Shown: piece by piece, positions 1 to 9,067 of the stretch
Layout of the letters: every line of letters begins with the position of its first letter
Position numbering within the stretch: the first letter of the stretch is position 1
Assembly: GCA_963773195.1 (NCBI GenBank)
Contig: CAVZAE010000006.1
Location: 1 to 64,000, forward strand
DNA: 64,000 bases
Source of the DNA: CAIWHR01 sp963773195
GTDB lineage: Bacteria > Pseudomonadota > Gammaproteobacteria > Burkholderiales > Casimicrobiaceae
Direction of reading: 5' to 3'
Notes under the pieces: generated by a model
What the model saw: only the letters and a program-made list of their open reading frames with translations
Told to the model about the DNA's origin: nothing
Database searches by the model: none
Made by a program: the position numbers and the translations under genes

Positions 1-275
1 CGGCCAACAGCCGCCACAGCGTGACATCGCCGATAGCGGACGTTCGATGGCGCTGGACATGGCGCCCCCGATTCACGGGAATCAGGCACAGTGGTCAGAT
101 CAGCCGCGCCGCCTCGTCGTCGGTCGGCAGCCGGCCCTCCGGCTCGCAGCGCTGATCGAGCCCACTGCGCCCCGACAATTCCCACACGGCGTAACGCGCC
201 GTGATGGCGCACGGCGACGTAGCGCGCCCAGCAGCCTGTTACGGCGCCGCGGAGTGGGCGAGCGAGCCTTCTGAC
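1..275. other. No gene recognised
   Basis: No reading frame here has a recognisable product. The small open frames have no ribosome binding site or family resemblance. The segment leads into the promoter of the small gene at 311. Confidence 0.5.
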
Positions 276-312
276 TTGACGCCTAAGGTACGGGGCTGTA
301 CCATTGTACCAT
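276..312 (+). promoter_or_regulatory. Promoter with tandem 8-bp repeat over the start codon
   Basis: A -35-like TTGACG (276-281) and a -10-like TACCAT (299-304) are 17 bp apart. This would put the transcription start near the ATG at 311, giving a leaderless or nearly leaderless mRNA. The octamer TGTACCAT occurs twice back to back (297-304 and 305-312), covering the -10 and the start codon. Such a tandem repeat suits autoregulation by the small DNA-binding-like protein encoded directly downstream. The repeats are seen; the promoter and operator roles are inferred. Confidence 0.4.
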
Positions 313-589
313 GGTAACAATAGAGCGCACCCAAACCGGCGTCCGAATGGAGAAGCGCCTGGTCAAAGTCCTGAAGGCGCTCGCGGAGTACCACGATCTC
401 TCGCTCGGCGATCTGTTGGAAGGCATCGTACTTCACGCATTCGAGGGTAAGGTGCCGTTCGGACCCGAATCGATGCGCCGGATCACCGAAATCAAGAAGA
501 TCTATGGACTCGATCTGAATGCCTCACATGCGCACAAGCTCATGGAAGGCGAACATCGGGTCAAACGGGCGCCGCGGAGCCCTGGATGA
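311..589 (+). CDS. Small ribbon-helix-helix-like protein
   Basis: The product is 92 aa. The N-terminus reads as a short strand (TQTGVRM) followed by two amphipathic helices (about residues 15-28 and 31-44), the layout of Arc/CopG-type ribbon-helix-helix proteins. The remainder (about 50-80) is a hydrophilic tail with conserved-looking IKKIYGLDLNASHAHKL. No canonical Shine-Dalgarno precedes the ATG, and the predicted transcription start is at or very near it. A tandem octamer overlaps the start and may be its own operator. It could be a lone regulator or an antitoxin-like protein, but no toxin partner is seen. The family assignment is by pattern only. Confidence 0.65.
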   Translation: MVTIERTQTGVRMEKRLVKVLKALAEYHDLSLGDLLEGIVLHAFEGKVPFGPESMRRITEIKKIYGLDLNASHAHKLMEGEHRVKRAPRSPG

Positions 590-651
590 GCCGCCGCGTT
601 GGACAAGCCCTTCGCATAGTGGCGGGCCTTACCCTGGTCGTGCTTCGCTCA

Positions 652-1180
652 TGGCGCTACCTGGTCCGGGTTTCGTTCGCTGGCTCGCGGGGGCGGAAGC
701 TGTCGCGGCAGTCGCGTTCTGCCTGCCGCGCGTTTGGCGGGGCGGTGGCATAGGGCTGCTAGTCGTTTTCGGTGTCGCCTTGACCCATCACGCGATGGCA
801 GGGCAGTTCGCCGCGTCGTTGTTCTTCGCCGCACTCGTTGTCTGCATGGCGTTGGCCTATGAACTGTGGATCTATCTGGGCAACCACTCTCTGATCGACG
901 CGATCGACCGCTTCACCCAGTCACTCAGACGGTTCGCAGTTCACTGTGGTGTTCCGGAGAAGTATCACGAGACGATCACTTCAGCTACCTGCTCCTGATC
1001 CATGAGCGCATGCAGCGTGCAGATGCGCCATGCGGGTGGGAGAGCTTCCGCGCAGCTAACGTCGATCTTTCGACTGGAAACCCTCCATCCTCGAACGCTA
1101 CTACGCACCGCATACCCTCCGCTCCGACTTTGCGCGACGAATCGTCCGGATCGAGGTACATTTCCTGTTTGACCCGGATC
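652..1180 (+). pseudogene. Decayed membrane/conserved hypothetical remnant
   Basis: A first part (652-870) encodes two or three hydrophobic segments resembling the C-terminus of a DoxX-like membrane protein. It runs in frame into a soluble stretch (IDAIDRFTQSLRRFA, then VPEKYHETIT) typical of a widespread hypothetical family of about 130 aa. The reading frame then changes near 978 (continuing SYLLLIHERMQRA, then FRAANVDL) and again near 1068 (DWKPSILERYYAPHTLRSDF). At least two frameshifts are therefore needed to restore the family sequence, and no intact start is evident. I read it as a broken, possibly chimeric remnant. The function is unknown. Confidence 0.55.
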
Positions 1181-1284
1181 GGACCCATTAAGCGCTCCTA
1201 GAAACACTGATCGTGATGACATCGCCCGGTAAGGTGTCCACCGTTCGTGGGTAAGATCAGAAGCGGACATCCCGTCGGAGGCTA

Positions 1285-1815
1285 CTGCCACCTCGTCCGC
1301 GCGTAGTAACAGGGTTAGAGGAACACTAAGCCCGAGAGCCCGCGCCGTCTTGAGATTGATCACCAACTCAAACTTAGTGGACTGCCTGACGGGAAGATGG
1401 GAAGGTTCCACTCCGCGCAAGATCCGGTCGATGTAATGGGCCCGTATGCGGTCCTGTTCGACCTCGTTCCCGCTGTACGCGATCAGGGCGCCGGCCTCTC
1501 GCGCCATGCCTCTGCCGTCGGATATGGTGGGCAGGCCGCGTTCCGTCGCGGCATCGACGATTTCGGATGCGCGCTCCGCGACGGGGATCTCGTACGGCAC
1601 CACCAGCGCTTGCGCACGCTCCCGCACCAGGTTCTGCTATGGCAGCACCAGATCTCGCTGGCTGGAGTAATTTCGACAGAAACAGGTTCGAGGCCGAGCG
1701 ATTGGCATACTTGCTCGAACTGACGGCCAGTGCGAGCGTACGGATTTCCCGCCGGCTCCAGGATGCCGACGCGATGCAGTCGCGGCAACAGCGCCTTTAG
1801 CAGCGACAGGTCGCT
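1285..1815 (-). pseudogene. Fragment of TrpX-type (DUF534) ABC substrate-binding protein
   Basis: Two frames on the minus strand together give the C-terminal half of a TrpX-like periplasmic substrate-binding protein. The upstream piece reads LPRLHRVGILEPAGNPYA, and after a frameshift near 1640 the other reads RERAQALVVPYE, then LPVRQSTKFELVINLKTARA and LLLRADEV, the usual end of this family. The usual stop after RADEV is absent. The N-terminal half is missing: homology begins abruptly at about 1815, next to the stop of the beta-helix gene. There are no permease or ATPase partners. This is a truncated, frameshifted remnant. Confidence 0.7.
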
Positions 1816-2970
1816 TTATTCATGGAGCGGTTGCGATGTTGTTGGGATGTTGCCCGTCACGACCGTGGACATGAGTTTCGTGGTGCCGCCGCCATACGTG
1901 TAAATGCCACCGCCCTGTATGTCGGCGAAGTTACCGGTAATTGTGCTGTCCTTGAGGGTGAGCGTGCCGCCATTAGCGATGGCATCACCGTACCTCGCGT
2001 TGTTGCCGAAAAAGGTGCTATTGGCGACGGTGATTGCACCTGTATTGCAAATAGCTCCGCCGTTGCCGAAGTCGGAAGCATCGTTATCAATGAATTCGCT
2101 GTCCTTGACGGTCGCTATGCCCTTGTTGTCGAGAGCCCCACAGAAGGAGCGCGAGTTCTGGTTGCCGCGGTTACCGAAGAAGGCGCTGTCGCTAACGCTG
2201 AGCGTGCCTAAATTCCTGACGGCGCCGTCGCCATTTCTCGAAACGTTGTTTGAGAAGACACTTCCCTTGATGGTGAGGATACCCGTATTCTCAACGCCAC
2301 CATTTGAAAAGTTGGTTATGTTAAGGGAGACGATGCTGGCCTCGATGATAAGCGTTCCGCCGTTTTGCCCGATACCTGCCTGATCGATGTTGGCCCCCGA
2401 AATTTCGCTGCCCTTGATGGTGGCCATGCCGCTGTTGGCGAAGACAACGTTCGCATCACCCATAGAAATCACGCTGTCTTTGACTATAAGCGCACCGCTG
2501 TTGGAGAGGCCCACGAAGGCATCGACGGAGATCGTGCTACTCTTCAGCGTGAGCGTGCCCGCGTTGTAAACGATCATGCCGTTGGGCGAAGTACCACCGT
2601 CAAGATGCAGATTCTTGAGTATCACTGTAGCGTTTGATGGACAAATAGAAGACGCGCCGCATCAAAGCTGCGGGCGGAGAGTAATTACTTCGTTACCATC
2701 AATGGTCGTGTCGTTCGGAGGCATCAGGGGTTCGTTCAGCGTTATTTTGAGCGCAGCGCCGCCACACTCGAACCTGATGTTTCCACTGCCATAGAGTGCT
2801 GCCGTGTTCATGGCATCCCGTAGCGTCGCCTCCGTGCAACTTTCCGGCGTCCCCGTTGCCTTTACAATGATCGGAACAGCGGCCGCGCTCATCTGAACCA
2901 ACGCACTCAACAAGAAAAACAGCACGGGGAGGCTCGTAGCGCGACAAGTGCGATTTAGCTGTTGTTTCAT
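1816..2970 (-). pseudogene. Secreted right-handed beta-helix repeat protein, interrupted by TGA
   Basis: The start at 2970 is chosen because GGAGGGAG lies just upstream and a signal peptide follows (hydrophobic LPVLFFLLSALVQM, then AAA). After a short globular part (CTEATLRDAMNTA, then DNTTIDGN-like DTTIDGNEV) an in-frame TGA at about 2672 interrupts the frame. The same frame then continues with about 12 imperfect parallel beta-helix rungs (GTLTLKSSTI, GALIVKDSVI, GGGIYTYGG) to the stop at 1816. The total would be about 384 aa. Such proteins are exported and usually act at the cell surface. One nonsense codon separates the signal peptide from the repeats, so it is either a recent pseudogene or a sequence error. 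Confidence 0.65.
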
Positions 2971-3547
2971 TGCTCCCTCCTCAGAACGGAGAACCCCGGC
3001 GCGACCTGCCCGGGGAAGCCAGAAAGGATTTCCCTTAGCAGACGTGGTAAACGGCGCCGCCATACAACTACACGCGGCGCTTCGTCAGAGATGGTCCCAC
3101 TAGGATAAGTGTATACCGGGCGCTGGAGTCCGGCCGTTCGCGTTCCGGCGGGCGACCGGGCCGTTCGCGTTCCGGCGGGCGACCGGGCCATTCACGTTCC
3201 CTGGCGATGAGCTTGGGGGAGAGAGGCGGGCAATCGACCGTCGGGTCGACCGACCGCTATCCGCCAAGAACGGTCATAACGCTTCGGACCAAAGCAGCCA
3301 TTCATAGTGCTCACTGTCACGGGCAAGTATGCTGTGGCTCACTCTCGCAGGCGTAGCATTGCGAGACTATCTCTCGACGAGGTGATTGGGTGAACCATCG
3401 CCGACGCTTCCTGTGTGGCGCGGCCAAGCCTTAAGGGCGTCAACGGCCTCCCCGCAGAACCCAAAGCTTCCGCCGTCCATAGCGAACCCGCAAATCGCTC
3501 ATTTCCCAATATACAAGGCGTCGCGACGAAACGTCCCGCGGACTACT
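2971..3547. other. Non-coding stretch with tandem repeat
   Basis: No convincing gene is present. The stretch contains the 5' region of the beta-helix gene, a 27-bp tandem repeat at 3132-3201 and the upstream region of the GST remnant. Small open frames here are repeat-derived or lack family resemblance. Confidence 0.5.
3132..3201. repeat. 27-bp direct tandem repeat, about 2.6 copies
   Basis: Units begin at 3132, 3159 and 3186. Each starts GGCCGTTCGCGTTCC (GGCCATTCACGTTCC in the last) and is followed by GGCGGGCGACC. The first two copies are identical and the third is partial and diverged. It lies about 160-230 bp upstream of the beta-helix gene start. Confidence 0.85.
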
Positions 3548-4148
3548 ATGAAGCTGTATATCACGGACACTTCTCCGTATGCGCGGATCGCACGAGTAGT
3601 TAGTTTTGGAGAAAGGCCTTGAGAACCGAATCTCGATCATTTACGCGCTAACACGCCTCGCAGACAGCCCTTATTACCGTATCAATCCCTCGGGTCGTGT
3701 GCCCTATCTCGTACGCGATGACGGTGTCGGATTAGAGGAATCCACGCTCATTTGCGCCTACCTCGATGGCCTCGACGGGAATCCCATTTTCGGTGCGCCT
3801 GAGGGAGCCGATGGGTGGGAGGCGCGTCGACTCGAGGCACTCGCGAGGAGCCTCCTCGATGGGCTCGCTGTTTGGAGCCGAGAGATCCATCGGCCGCAAC
3901 CTGAACGTTCGTCAACCGTCATCAAACATGAAGCGAGCCGCGCCGCACGAATGGTCGAGCTCTGGGAAAACGATATTGCCCATACATTGTCCCGCAGCGC
4001 ACTCAACATGGGTCAGATCACGCTCGCTTGCGCTCTCGGCCTCGAAGCCCAGATTCCCGAGTTTCGCTGGCGCCCTAATCACCTAAGACTGAGCAATTGG
4101 TTTGACCGCATTTCCACGCGCCGGTCGTTTGTCTCGACGGCACCATGA
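3548..4148 (+). pseudogene. Glutathione S-transferase, frameshifted
   Basis: The start (MKLYITDTSPYARIARVV) is the typical GST thioredoxin-fold N-terminus, with a SPYAR active-site region. The frame breaks near 3605: one extra T after GTAGTTAGT shifts into the frame that continues LEKGLENRI, then INPSGRVPYLVRDDG (the conserved cis-Pro VPYL region), LEESTLICAYLD and a helical C-terminal domain ending FVSTAP. Restored length is about 199 aa, usual for the family. The fold would conjugate glutathione to electrophiles in the cytoplasm. One single-base insertion separates it from an intact gene, so a sequence error is possible. Confidence 0.75.
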
Positions 4149-4538
4149 AGCGCCGTTGAATGGCGACCCCCGCACGCTGCGACTGAATTTGAGGTGGTCG
4201 ATACTGCCGATAACATTCTGGGCCCAGGCACATAGAACCCTGATGGCAGTGCGTCGGCGCTTGCTGCTCGCGTGGCTCGCGGCAACGCTTACGGCGTTGG
4301 CCCCGGGTTTCGCTTACGCTCACTTACGTTGGCGTTAACGGCGAGATCATCGAGGACTGTACTGGCGACGAGCCAGCAGCCAAGTCGGGTGGATCGTCCA
4401 GTTGCACTTCATCTCGATGATCTTTTCCGAGCGGCCATCGCTCGGCCCATTTCCGGAACTGAATTGAAGCCAGTCTCGCTGTCAGTTGGGTGACGGGTGC
4501 GCGGCAAGCGCTGCATCGCCAGCGCACGCGTTCCTCGT
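4149..4538. other. Intergenic, no gene recognised
   Basis: This lies between the convergent GST remnant and the LysR gene. Small frames are present on both strands, but none has a ribosome binding site or recognisable product. Confidence 0.5.
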
Positions 4539-5465
4539 TTAGGCCTGCGAGTTTTGCTTCTTCTGAAATTCTTCCGCCTCATTTTTCAGCCAGCGGCAAA
4601 AAGCAGATGCCGCCTGGCTAAGTGGCAATCCCGCCGGATAAAGTAAGTAGTACGAGTAGTTCGTGGCGCAGGCAAACCGAAACGGTCGAATAATGCGCTT
4701 TTCACGAAGATCGTCCGTCGCGGTAACGGTGCGGGCAAGCGCGACACCCTGACCGTCAATGGCAGCTTGCAACGCCATGACCGGTGAATTAACTCGCAGG
4801 CCGCGTCGCGCATCCACCCTACGAGCGCCGGCAGCTTTGAGCCAGGTTGTCCAAGTCGGGAAGCTTGTGTGAGATTCCATGGTCGTATCGTGAATCAGCT
4901 TGAAGTGAGCAAGATCGTCCGGCTCGCGCAGCTTGCGCATGCGGATCAACGACGGGCTGCAGACCGGAAAAACTTCATCAGCCATCAGCAGGGTTGCGTC
5001 CAAACCCGGATACCGGCCGGACCCATAGCGTATCCCGAGCGTTACGTTCTCGCGCAGAAGGTCGACCAGGCGATCCGTCGTGTCGAGTCGCAGGTCCACC
5101 TCGGGATGGGCCATGCTGAAAGCTTCAATGCGGGGTATGAGCCATTTTGCCGTGAAACTTCGGGGCAGCGTTATGGTCACGAGATCCGCGTGGCGCGTTT
5201 CCCTCAAATGGTTGGCAGCGTGCGCAAGCCTGTCGAACGCATCCTTGATGTCAGGCAGCACGGCGCGCGCAGCCGCGGTTAATACAAGCTTTTTTCCCTG
5301 GCGCTCGAAAAGCGCGCTCCCAAAGTGTTCCTCCAGCATGCGTACCTGCTGGCCGACGGCTGCCGCCGTTACCGCGAGCTCGTCTGCGGCGCGCACGTAA
5401 CTACCAAGCCGCGCTGTGGCTTCGAACGCCCGCAGCGCATTGAGGTGAGCCAGGCGCGCGGTCAC
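4539..5465 (-). CDS. LysR-family transcriptional regulator (GcvA-like)
   Basis: An intact 308 aa protein of normal LysR length. The N-terminal winged HTH (about residues 5-64) contains LNALRAFEATARLGSYVRAA and the recognition region AAAVGQQVRMLEEHFG. The effector-binding domain (about 90-295) has the type-2 periplasmic-binding fold signature (VTITLPRSFTAKWLIPRI, VDLRLDTTD, LGIRYGSG). The sub-family pattern is that of GcvA-type regulators. It acts in the cytoplasm as a DNA-binding regulator, usually of a divergent neighbour. Here the divergent neighbour is the broken DUF3455 gene, so the target is uncertain. The 5' side (5466-5671) is AT-richer than average. Confidence 0.93.
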   Translation of the reverse strand: MTARLAHLNALRAFEATARLGSYVRAADELAVTAAAVGQQVRMLEEHFGSALFERQGKKLVLTAAARAVLPDIKDAFDRLAHAANHLRETRHADLVTITLPRSFTAKWLIPRIEAFSMAHPEVDLRLDTTDRLVDLLRENVTLGIRYGSGRYPGLDATLLMADEVFPVCSPSLIRMRKLREPDDLAHFKLIHDTTMESHTSFPTWTTWLKAAGARRVDARRGLRVNSPVMALQAAIDGQGVALARTVTATDDLREKRIIRPFRFACATNYSYYLLYPAGLPLSQAASAFCRWLKNEAEEFQKKQNSQA

Positions 5466-5671
5466 AAATAAAATCTATTCATAGTTGAAAGAACAAATCA
5501 TTTTTCAACCGCATTATCGTCCTCTAAAGTCGCGACCTGCAATCCATAGGTTCGATCGCAGATTACACAGACTTAAATCGTTTAGGAGGCCGAGACTGAA
5601 CGTAATCTGGCTCCATGGAGATGCAAATCCCAGCCCCACAACCCGCGCACAACGCGCAAATGGAGAATCGC

Positions 5672-6343
5672 ATGAAGAACTGCACTACACTGTCGGAATC
5701 GGACCACGCGTCGCATCCTGCCTCGTCGCGTGCGCCACTGCTCTCGCCGTGGCTTTCACGGTCTCGCTGCCGCAGCCGGCCCACGCTGACAAAGTCACAC
5801 CGCCACCCGTGCCCGACAACCTTCAGGTGCCAGACGGGGACCAGGCGTTCCTCGTGGGTCACGCCGTCGGCACCCAGAACTACGTCTGCCTGCCCTCAGG
5901 CACTGGCGTCGCCTACGCACTCTTCACGCCGGAGGCCACCCTGTTCGACGACGACGGCGAGCAAATCATCACCCACTTCTTCAGCCCCAACCCGTTCGAG
6001 CCGAACACTGATCCGGCGGTGGTGGCCGATGGCACGATTCGCGCCACGTGGCAGGACTCGAGGACACGAGCACGGTCTGGGCCAAGGTGCACAGTCAGCG
6101 ACCAAAGGCACCGACCCCATTTCGTCGAGACCAGGGTGCCATTGCCTGGCTCCTGCTCGACGATGGTTGGAGCCCAAGACGGACCCACCGGTGGCGACAT
6201 CCTGACGAAGACCACCTTCAGTCCAGCGGCTGAACACCACTGGAGGGCTCGCACCGTCGACGGGCTGTGACTCGCCGGCAGACGTCGGTAAGCAGGCGTT
6301 CATGCCTTACACGGCCGACTACTTCTTCTACACGAACCAATAA
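5672..6343 (+). pseudogene. DUF3455 secreted protein, several frameshifts
   Basis: Segments in different frames together match the DUF3455 family. They comprise a hydrophobic signal region (VACATALAVAFTVSL), then PDNLQVPDGDQAFLVGHAVG, YVCLPSGTGVAYALFTPEAT, IITHFFSPNPFEP, then in another frame DTSTVWAKV and GAIAWLLLD, back to VGAQDGPTGGDILTKTTF, and finally TGCDSPADVGKQAF and PYTADYFFYTNQ before TAA at 6341. At least four frame changes are needed. The ATG at 5672 (MKNCTTLS) begins the signal peptide in yet another frame. The role of the family is unknown. This copy is unlikely to be functional as read. Confidence 0.7.
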
Positions 6344-6502
6344 AGGCAACACGGACGGCGGCCCCTAGGATCCTCTGGCGTGGCCGCCGTGCCATGCCCA
6401 TCATGCCAATTCACAGGCGAAACCCTACAGCCCCAAGCAAATTGAATTACGTATCTTTACAGCGCGAATTTTGATGTACCAAATTATCTAAAGGAGACAG
6501 TA

Positions 6503-7138
6503 ATGAAGCTCACTCGTAGCAACACGGCACTAGCACGGCAGGCGAGGACCTCGGCGGCATCGCTAGCACTCGGGGTACTGTCCATCGGAGGGTCGATGAG
6601 CGCAGCGGCAGCCCCGCCCGAGGAACTCAAATTCGACATGGCCCTCTCGGCTGCGGCGGCAGGTTGCTTGCCGCAGGCGCAAGGACGCGTAACGGTTAGG
6701 GACGCGAGCGGGGGAAACCAGCGTATGCAGGTCAGCGTAAATGGCCTCCCTCCGAATACGGATTTCGCCTTCTTCGTGCTACAGGTTCCGACGGGGCCTT
6801 TTGGGATGTCCTGGTATCAGGGCGATATCGTGACAGACAAGAAGGGCAGAGGCAGTGAGGAGTTTCGTGGGATTTTCAGCAGCGAGCTTTTTGTCTTCGC
6901 CCCTGCGACCCGCGCCGCCCCTCAGACGGATACCTTCGACGCAGCGACGAATCCCACGACGGCACCGGTGCACACGTACCATCTCGGGCTGTGGTTTAGC
7001 GACCCGGCCGATGCCGCGGCCGCGGGATGTCCGGGCACCGTGACACCTTTCGAGGGCAATCATCAGGCCGGCATTCAGGTGTTTAACACCAGCAATTTCG
7101 GTACCGAGGCAGCAACCGGGCCGCTAGGTCAATTCTAG
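6503..7138 (+). CDS. Secreted protein of unknown function
   Basis: A 211 aa intact frame with a good ribosome binding site (AAGGAGA about 6 bp upstream of the ATG). Residues 1-37 are a signal peptide ending AAAAPP. The mature part is beta-rich: GRVTVRDASGGNQRMQVSVNG resembles small secreted beta-sandwich proteins in which a molecule-like phrase (LPPNTDFAFFVLQVP) recurs. Two Cys (in AAAGCLPQAQ and AAAGCPGTV) could form a disulfide. The preceding DUF3455 remnant is also a secreted protein, but no functional link can be shown. I do not recognise the family. Confidence 0.8.
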   Translation: MKLTRSNTALARQARTSAASLALGVLSIGGSMSAAAAPPEELKFDMALSAAAAGCLPQAQGRVTVRDASGGNQRMQVSVNGLPPNTDFAFFVLQVPTGPFGMSWYQGDIVTDKKGRGSEEFRGIFSSELFVFAPATRAAPQTDTFDAATNPTTAPVHTYHLGLWFSDPADAAAAGCPGTVTPFEGNHQAGIQVFNTSNFGTEAATGPLGQF

Positions 7139-7298
7139 TGAATCCACCCAAGCCTAAAGCCGTGCCGCCGCCAAGATAGGGTGGCACGGCCGCATCCAAC
7201 TAGATGTGCCCAACCATTGAGTGATCTTGCGCAATCCGCGCGGCCTGATCGCGTGGCACGCTAAAGCCGGTTACCGCGCGGAGAACACAGTGAACATC

Positions 7299-7545
7299 AT
7301 GGACGAGCAGAAATTTGAAGGTGAGATGTTGAAAGCCATTATGCGCCGCGCAACCCAGCCCGAACGTGCAAGTTATTGGAAGGTGTCGAGCGCGGGCTGC
7401 AACGGGCCCACTATGGAGCAGCATTCGGGACAGACGAGAACGGCGGTGATGAGTGTCGCATCGCGAATACGGGCGCGGTTACCGCGACGGGTTGGCGCTC
7501 GCCGAGCTGGACGCTACCGTCCCGACCGCGTCGATCGACCTGTGA
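7299..7545 (+). pseudogene. Small conserved hypothetical, frameshifted
   Basis: The pieces read MDEQKFEGEMLKAIMRRATQ, then PERASYWK, then (after a shift near 7380) RGLQRAHYGAAFGTDE, then (after another near 7455-7480) GRGYRDGLALAELDATVP, ending TGA at 7543. The YW-x-RGL-HYG-FGTDE-GRGYRDGL pattern resembles a small soluble hypothetical family common in proteobacteria. Two or more frameshifts break it. It lies immediately upstream of the IS30 insertion. Confidence 0.5.
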
Positions 7546-7620
7546 GACGATCAAGGCGCAACTCGCTGTAACTGATCTGTGATCGGCTGCTTCTGAGAAG
7601 CCCGACCGTCCGCTCTGGGT

Positions 7621-8842
7621 TGCGGATTCAACCGGTGGATGCAACACACTATGGCGTGAGCCATCAGAGGAGTGTTGCAGATGAGACCTCGGATCCATTA
7701 CACGGAGAGCCAGAAGGCGCTGATGTGGGAGCGCTGGCAGAAGGGCGAGTCGCTCCAGCAGATCGCCCAGTTGTTTGATCGGAACCACTCATCGATACAG
7801 GGGATTCTGGCCGCGACAGGGGGGATCCGTCCGGCCCCTCGCAGCCGCTCCCGATGGGCGCTGAGCCTGGCGGAACGGGAAGAGATCTCGCGCGCGGTGG
7901 TGGTGGGTGATTGCATGCGTTCGATCGCAGCGCAACTCGGCCGAGCGCCGTCGACGATCAGTCGGGAGATCAAGCGCAACGGTGGCCAAGAAGGCTACCG
8001 AGCGAGTCGGGCCGACCAGGCGGCTTGGGATCGAGGTCGGCGTCCCAAGACCGGTAAACTGGCGGCGCACCGAGCGCTGGCGCGCCTCGTGACAGGCAAG
8101 CTCCGACGGCAGTGGTCACCGGAGCAGGTTGCCGGATGGCTCAAGCGCACTTATCCAGACGATACGAGCCGTCAGGTGTCACCCGAGACCATCTATCGCA
8201 GCCTGTTCATCCAGGCCCGCGGTGCCCTGAAGAAGGAACTGGTGGAGCATTTGCGGCGCAGCCGAGTGATGCGCCGGTCGCGCCATCACACCCAGAAGAC
8301 GGACGATCACGGCCGCATCACCGACACCGTCTCGATCAGCGAGCGTCCGGCCAACGTGGAAGACCGGGCGGTGCCCGGTCACTGGGAAGGCGACCTGTTG
8401 TTCGGCAGCAAGAACAGCCAGATTGCGACGCTGGTCGAGCGTCAGACACGCTATGTGATGCTGGTGAAGGTTGCCGGCAAAGATACCGAGACGGTCATCA
8501 ACGCGTTGATCAAGAACGCGCGCAAGTTACCGGACGAGCTCTACCGGTCGCTGACCTGGGATCGGGGCAAGGAAATGGCCGATCACAAGCGCTTCACCCT
8601 GGCGACCGACATCCAGGTTTACTTCTGCGATCCTCAGAATCCCTGGCAGCGTGGGAGCAATGAGAACACGAATGGGCTATTGAGGCAGTACTTCCCCAAG
8701 GGAACGGACCTTTCAGGCTACTCGCAAGCAAAGCTCAACGCCGTGGCCCGAAGATTGAACGAGCGCCCTAGAAAGACACTAAACTTCGAAACACCAGCTG
8801 AACGATTCCACCAAACTGTTGCGTCGATCGGTTGAATCCGCA
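7621..8842 (+). mobile_element. IS30-family insertion sequence, complete
   Basis: A 1222-bp element with 26-bp imperfect terminal inverted repeats at 7621-7646 and 8817-8842. Both begin TGCGGATTCAACCG when read inward, and 23 of 26 positions match. The dinucleotide GT flanks both ends (7619-7620 and 8843-8844), compatible with the 2-3 bp target duplication of IS30 elements. One transposase gene fills it, and its stop codon lies within the right repeat. It appears intact. Confidence 0.88.
7672..8835 (+). CDS. IS30-family transposase
   Basis: An intact 387 aa protein (384 aa if the ATG at 7681 is used). The N-terminus has two HTH-like regions: ESLQQIAQLFDRNHSSIQ (about 24-41) and the IS30 signature SIAAQLGRAPSTISREIKRN (about 84-103). 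The DDE catalytic core shows the first Asp in GHWEGDLLFG (about 242), the second in SLTWDRGKEMADH, and the Glu in RGSNENTNGLLRQYFPKGTD. It catalyses transposition of the surrounding element through the terminal repeats. Confidence 0.96.
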   Translation: MLQMRPRIHYTESQKALMWERWQKGESLQQIAQLFDRNHSSIQGILAATGGIRPAPRSRSRWALSLAEREEISRAVVVGDCMRSIAAQLGRAPSTISREIKRNGGQEGYRASRADQAAWDRGRRPKTGKLAAHRALARLVTGKLRRQWSPEQVAGWLKRTYPDDTSRQVSPETIYRSLFIQARGALKKELVEHLRRSRVMRRSRHHTQKTDDHGRITDTVSISERPANVEDRAVPGHWEGDLLFGSKNSQIATLVERQTRYVMLVKVAGKDTETVINALIKNARKLPDELYRSLTWDRGKEMADHKRFTLATDIQVYFCDPQNPWQRGSNENTNGLLRQYFPKGTDLSGYSQAKLNAVARRLNERPRKTLNFETPAERFHQTVASIG

Positions 8843-8883
8843 GTCGGTAGCAGTCGTTGGTGACAGTCCGCTATCGGCCACAA

Positions 8884-9067
8884 GCGGTAGTTCGAGCTTC
8901 ACGCGGAAATGCGTCCATTCGGGGTCATTTGAGGCGGTGGCGTTCTCGGGGTTACACTGACCCGCATCTGCAAGGGAGGCCCCCATGCATAGTCACGCTC
9001 GACCGTTCAGCCGGCGGAGATTCCTTGGTGGCTTGACGCTCGCAGGGACAGCAGGGCTCCTTGGCGT
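8884..9067 (+). repeat. Duplicated leader, copy 1 (pairs with 13941-14124)
   Basis: These 184 bp align without gaps to 13941-14124 at roughly 90% identity. The repeat covers the upstream region, the ribosome binding site (AAGGGAGG) and the first about 27 codons (Tat signal) of the downstream binding-protein gene. Beyond this point the two genes diverge strongly. The shared leader implies a common promoter or gene conversion of the 5' part. Confidence 0.9.
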
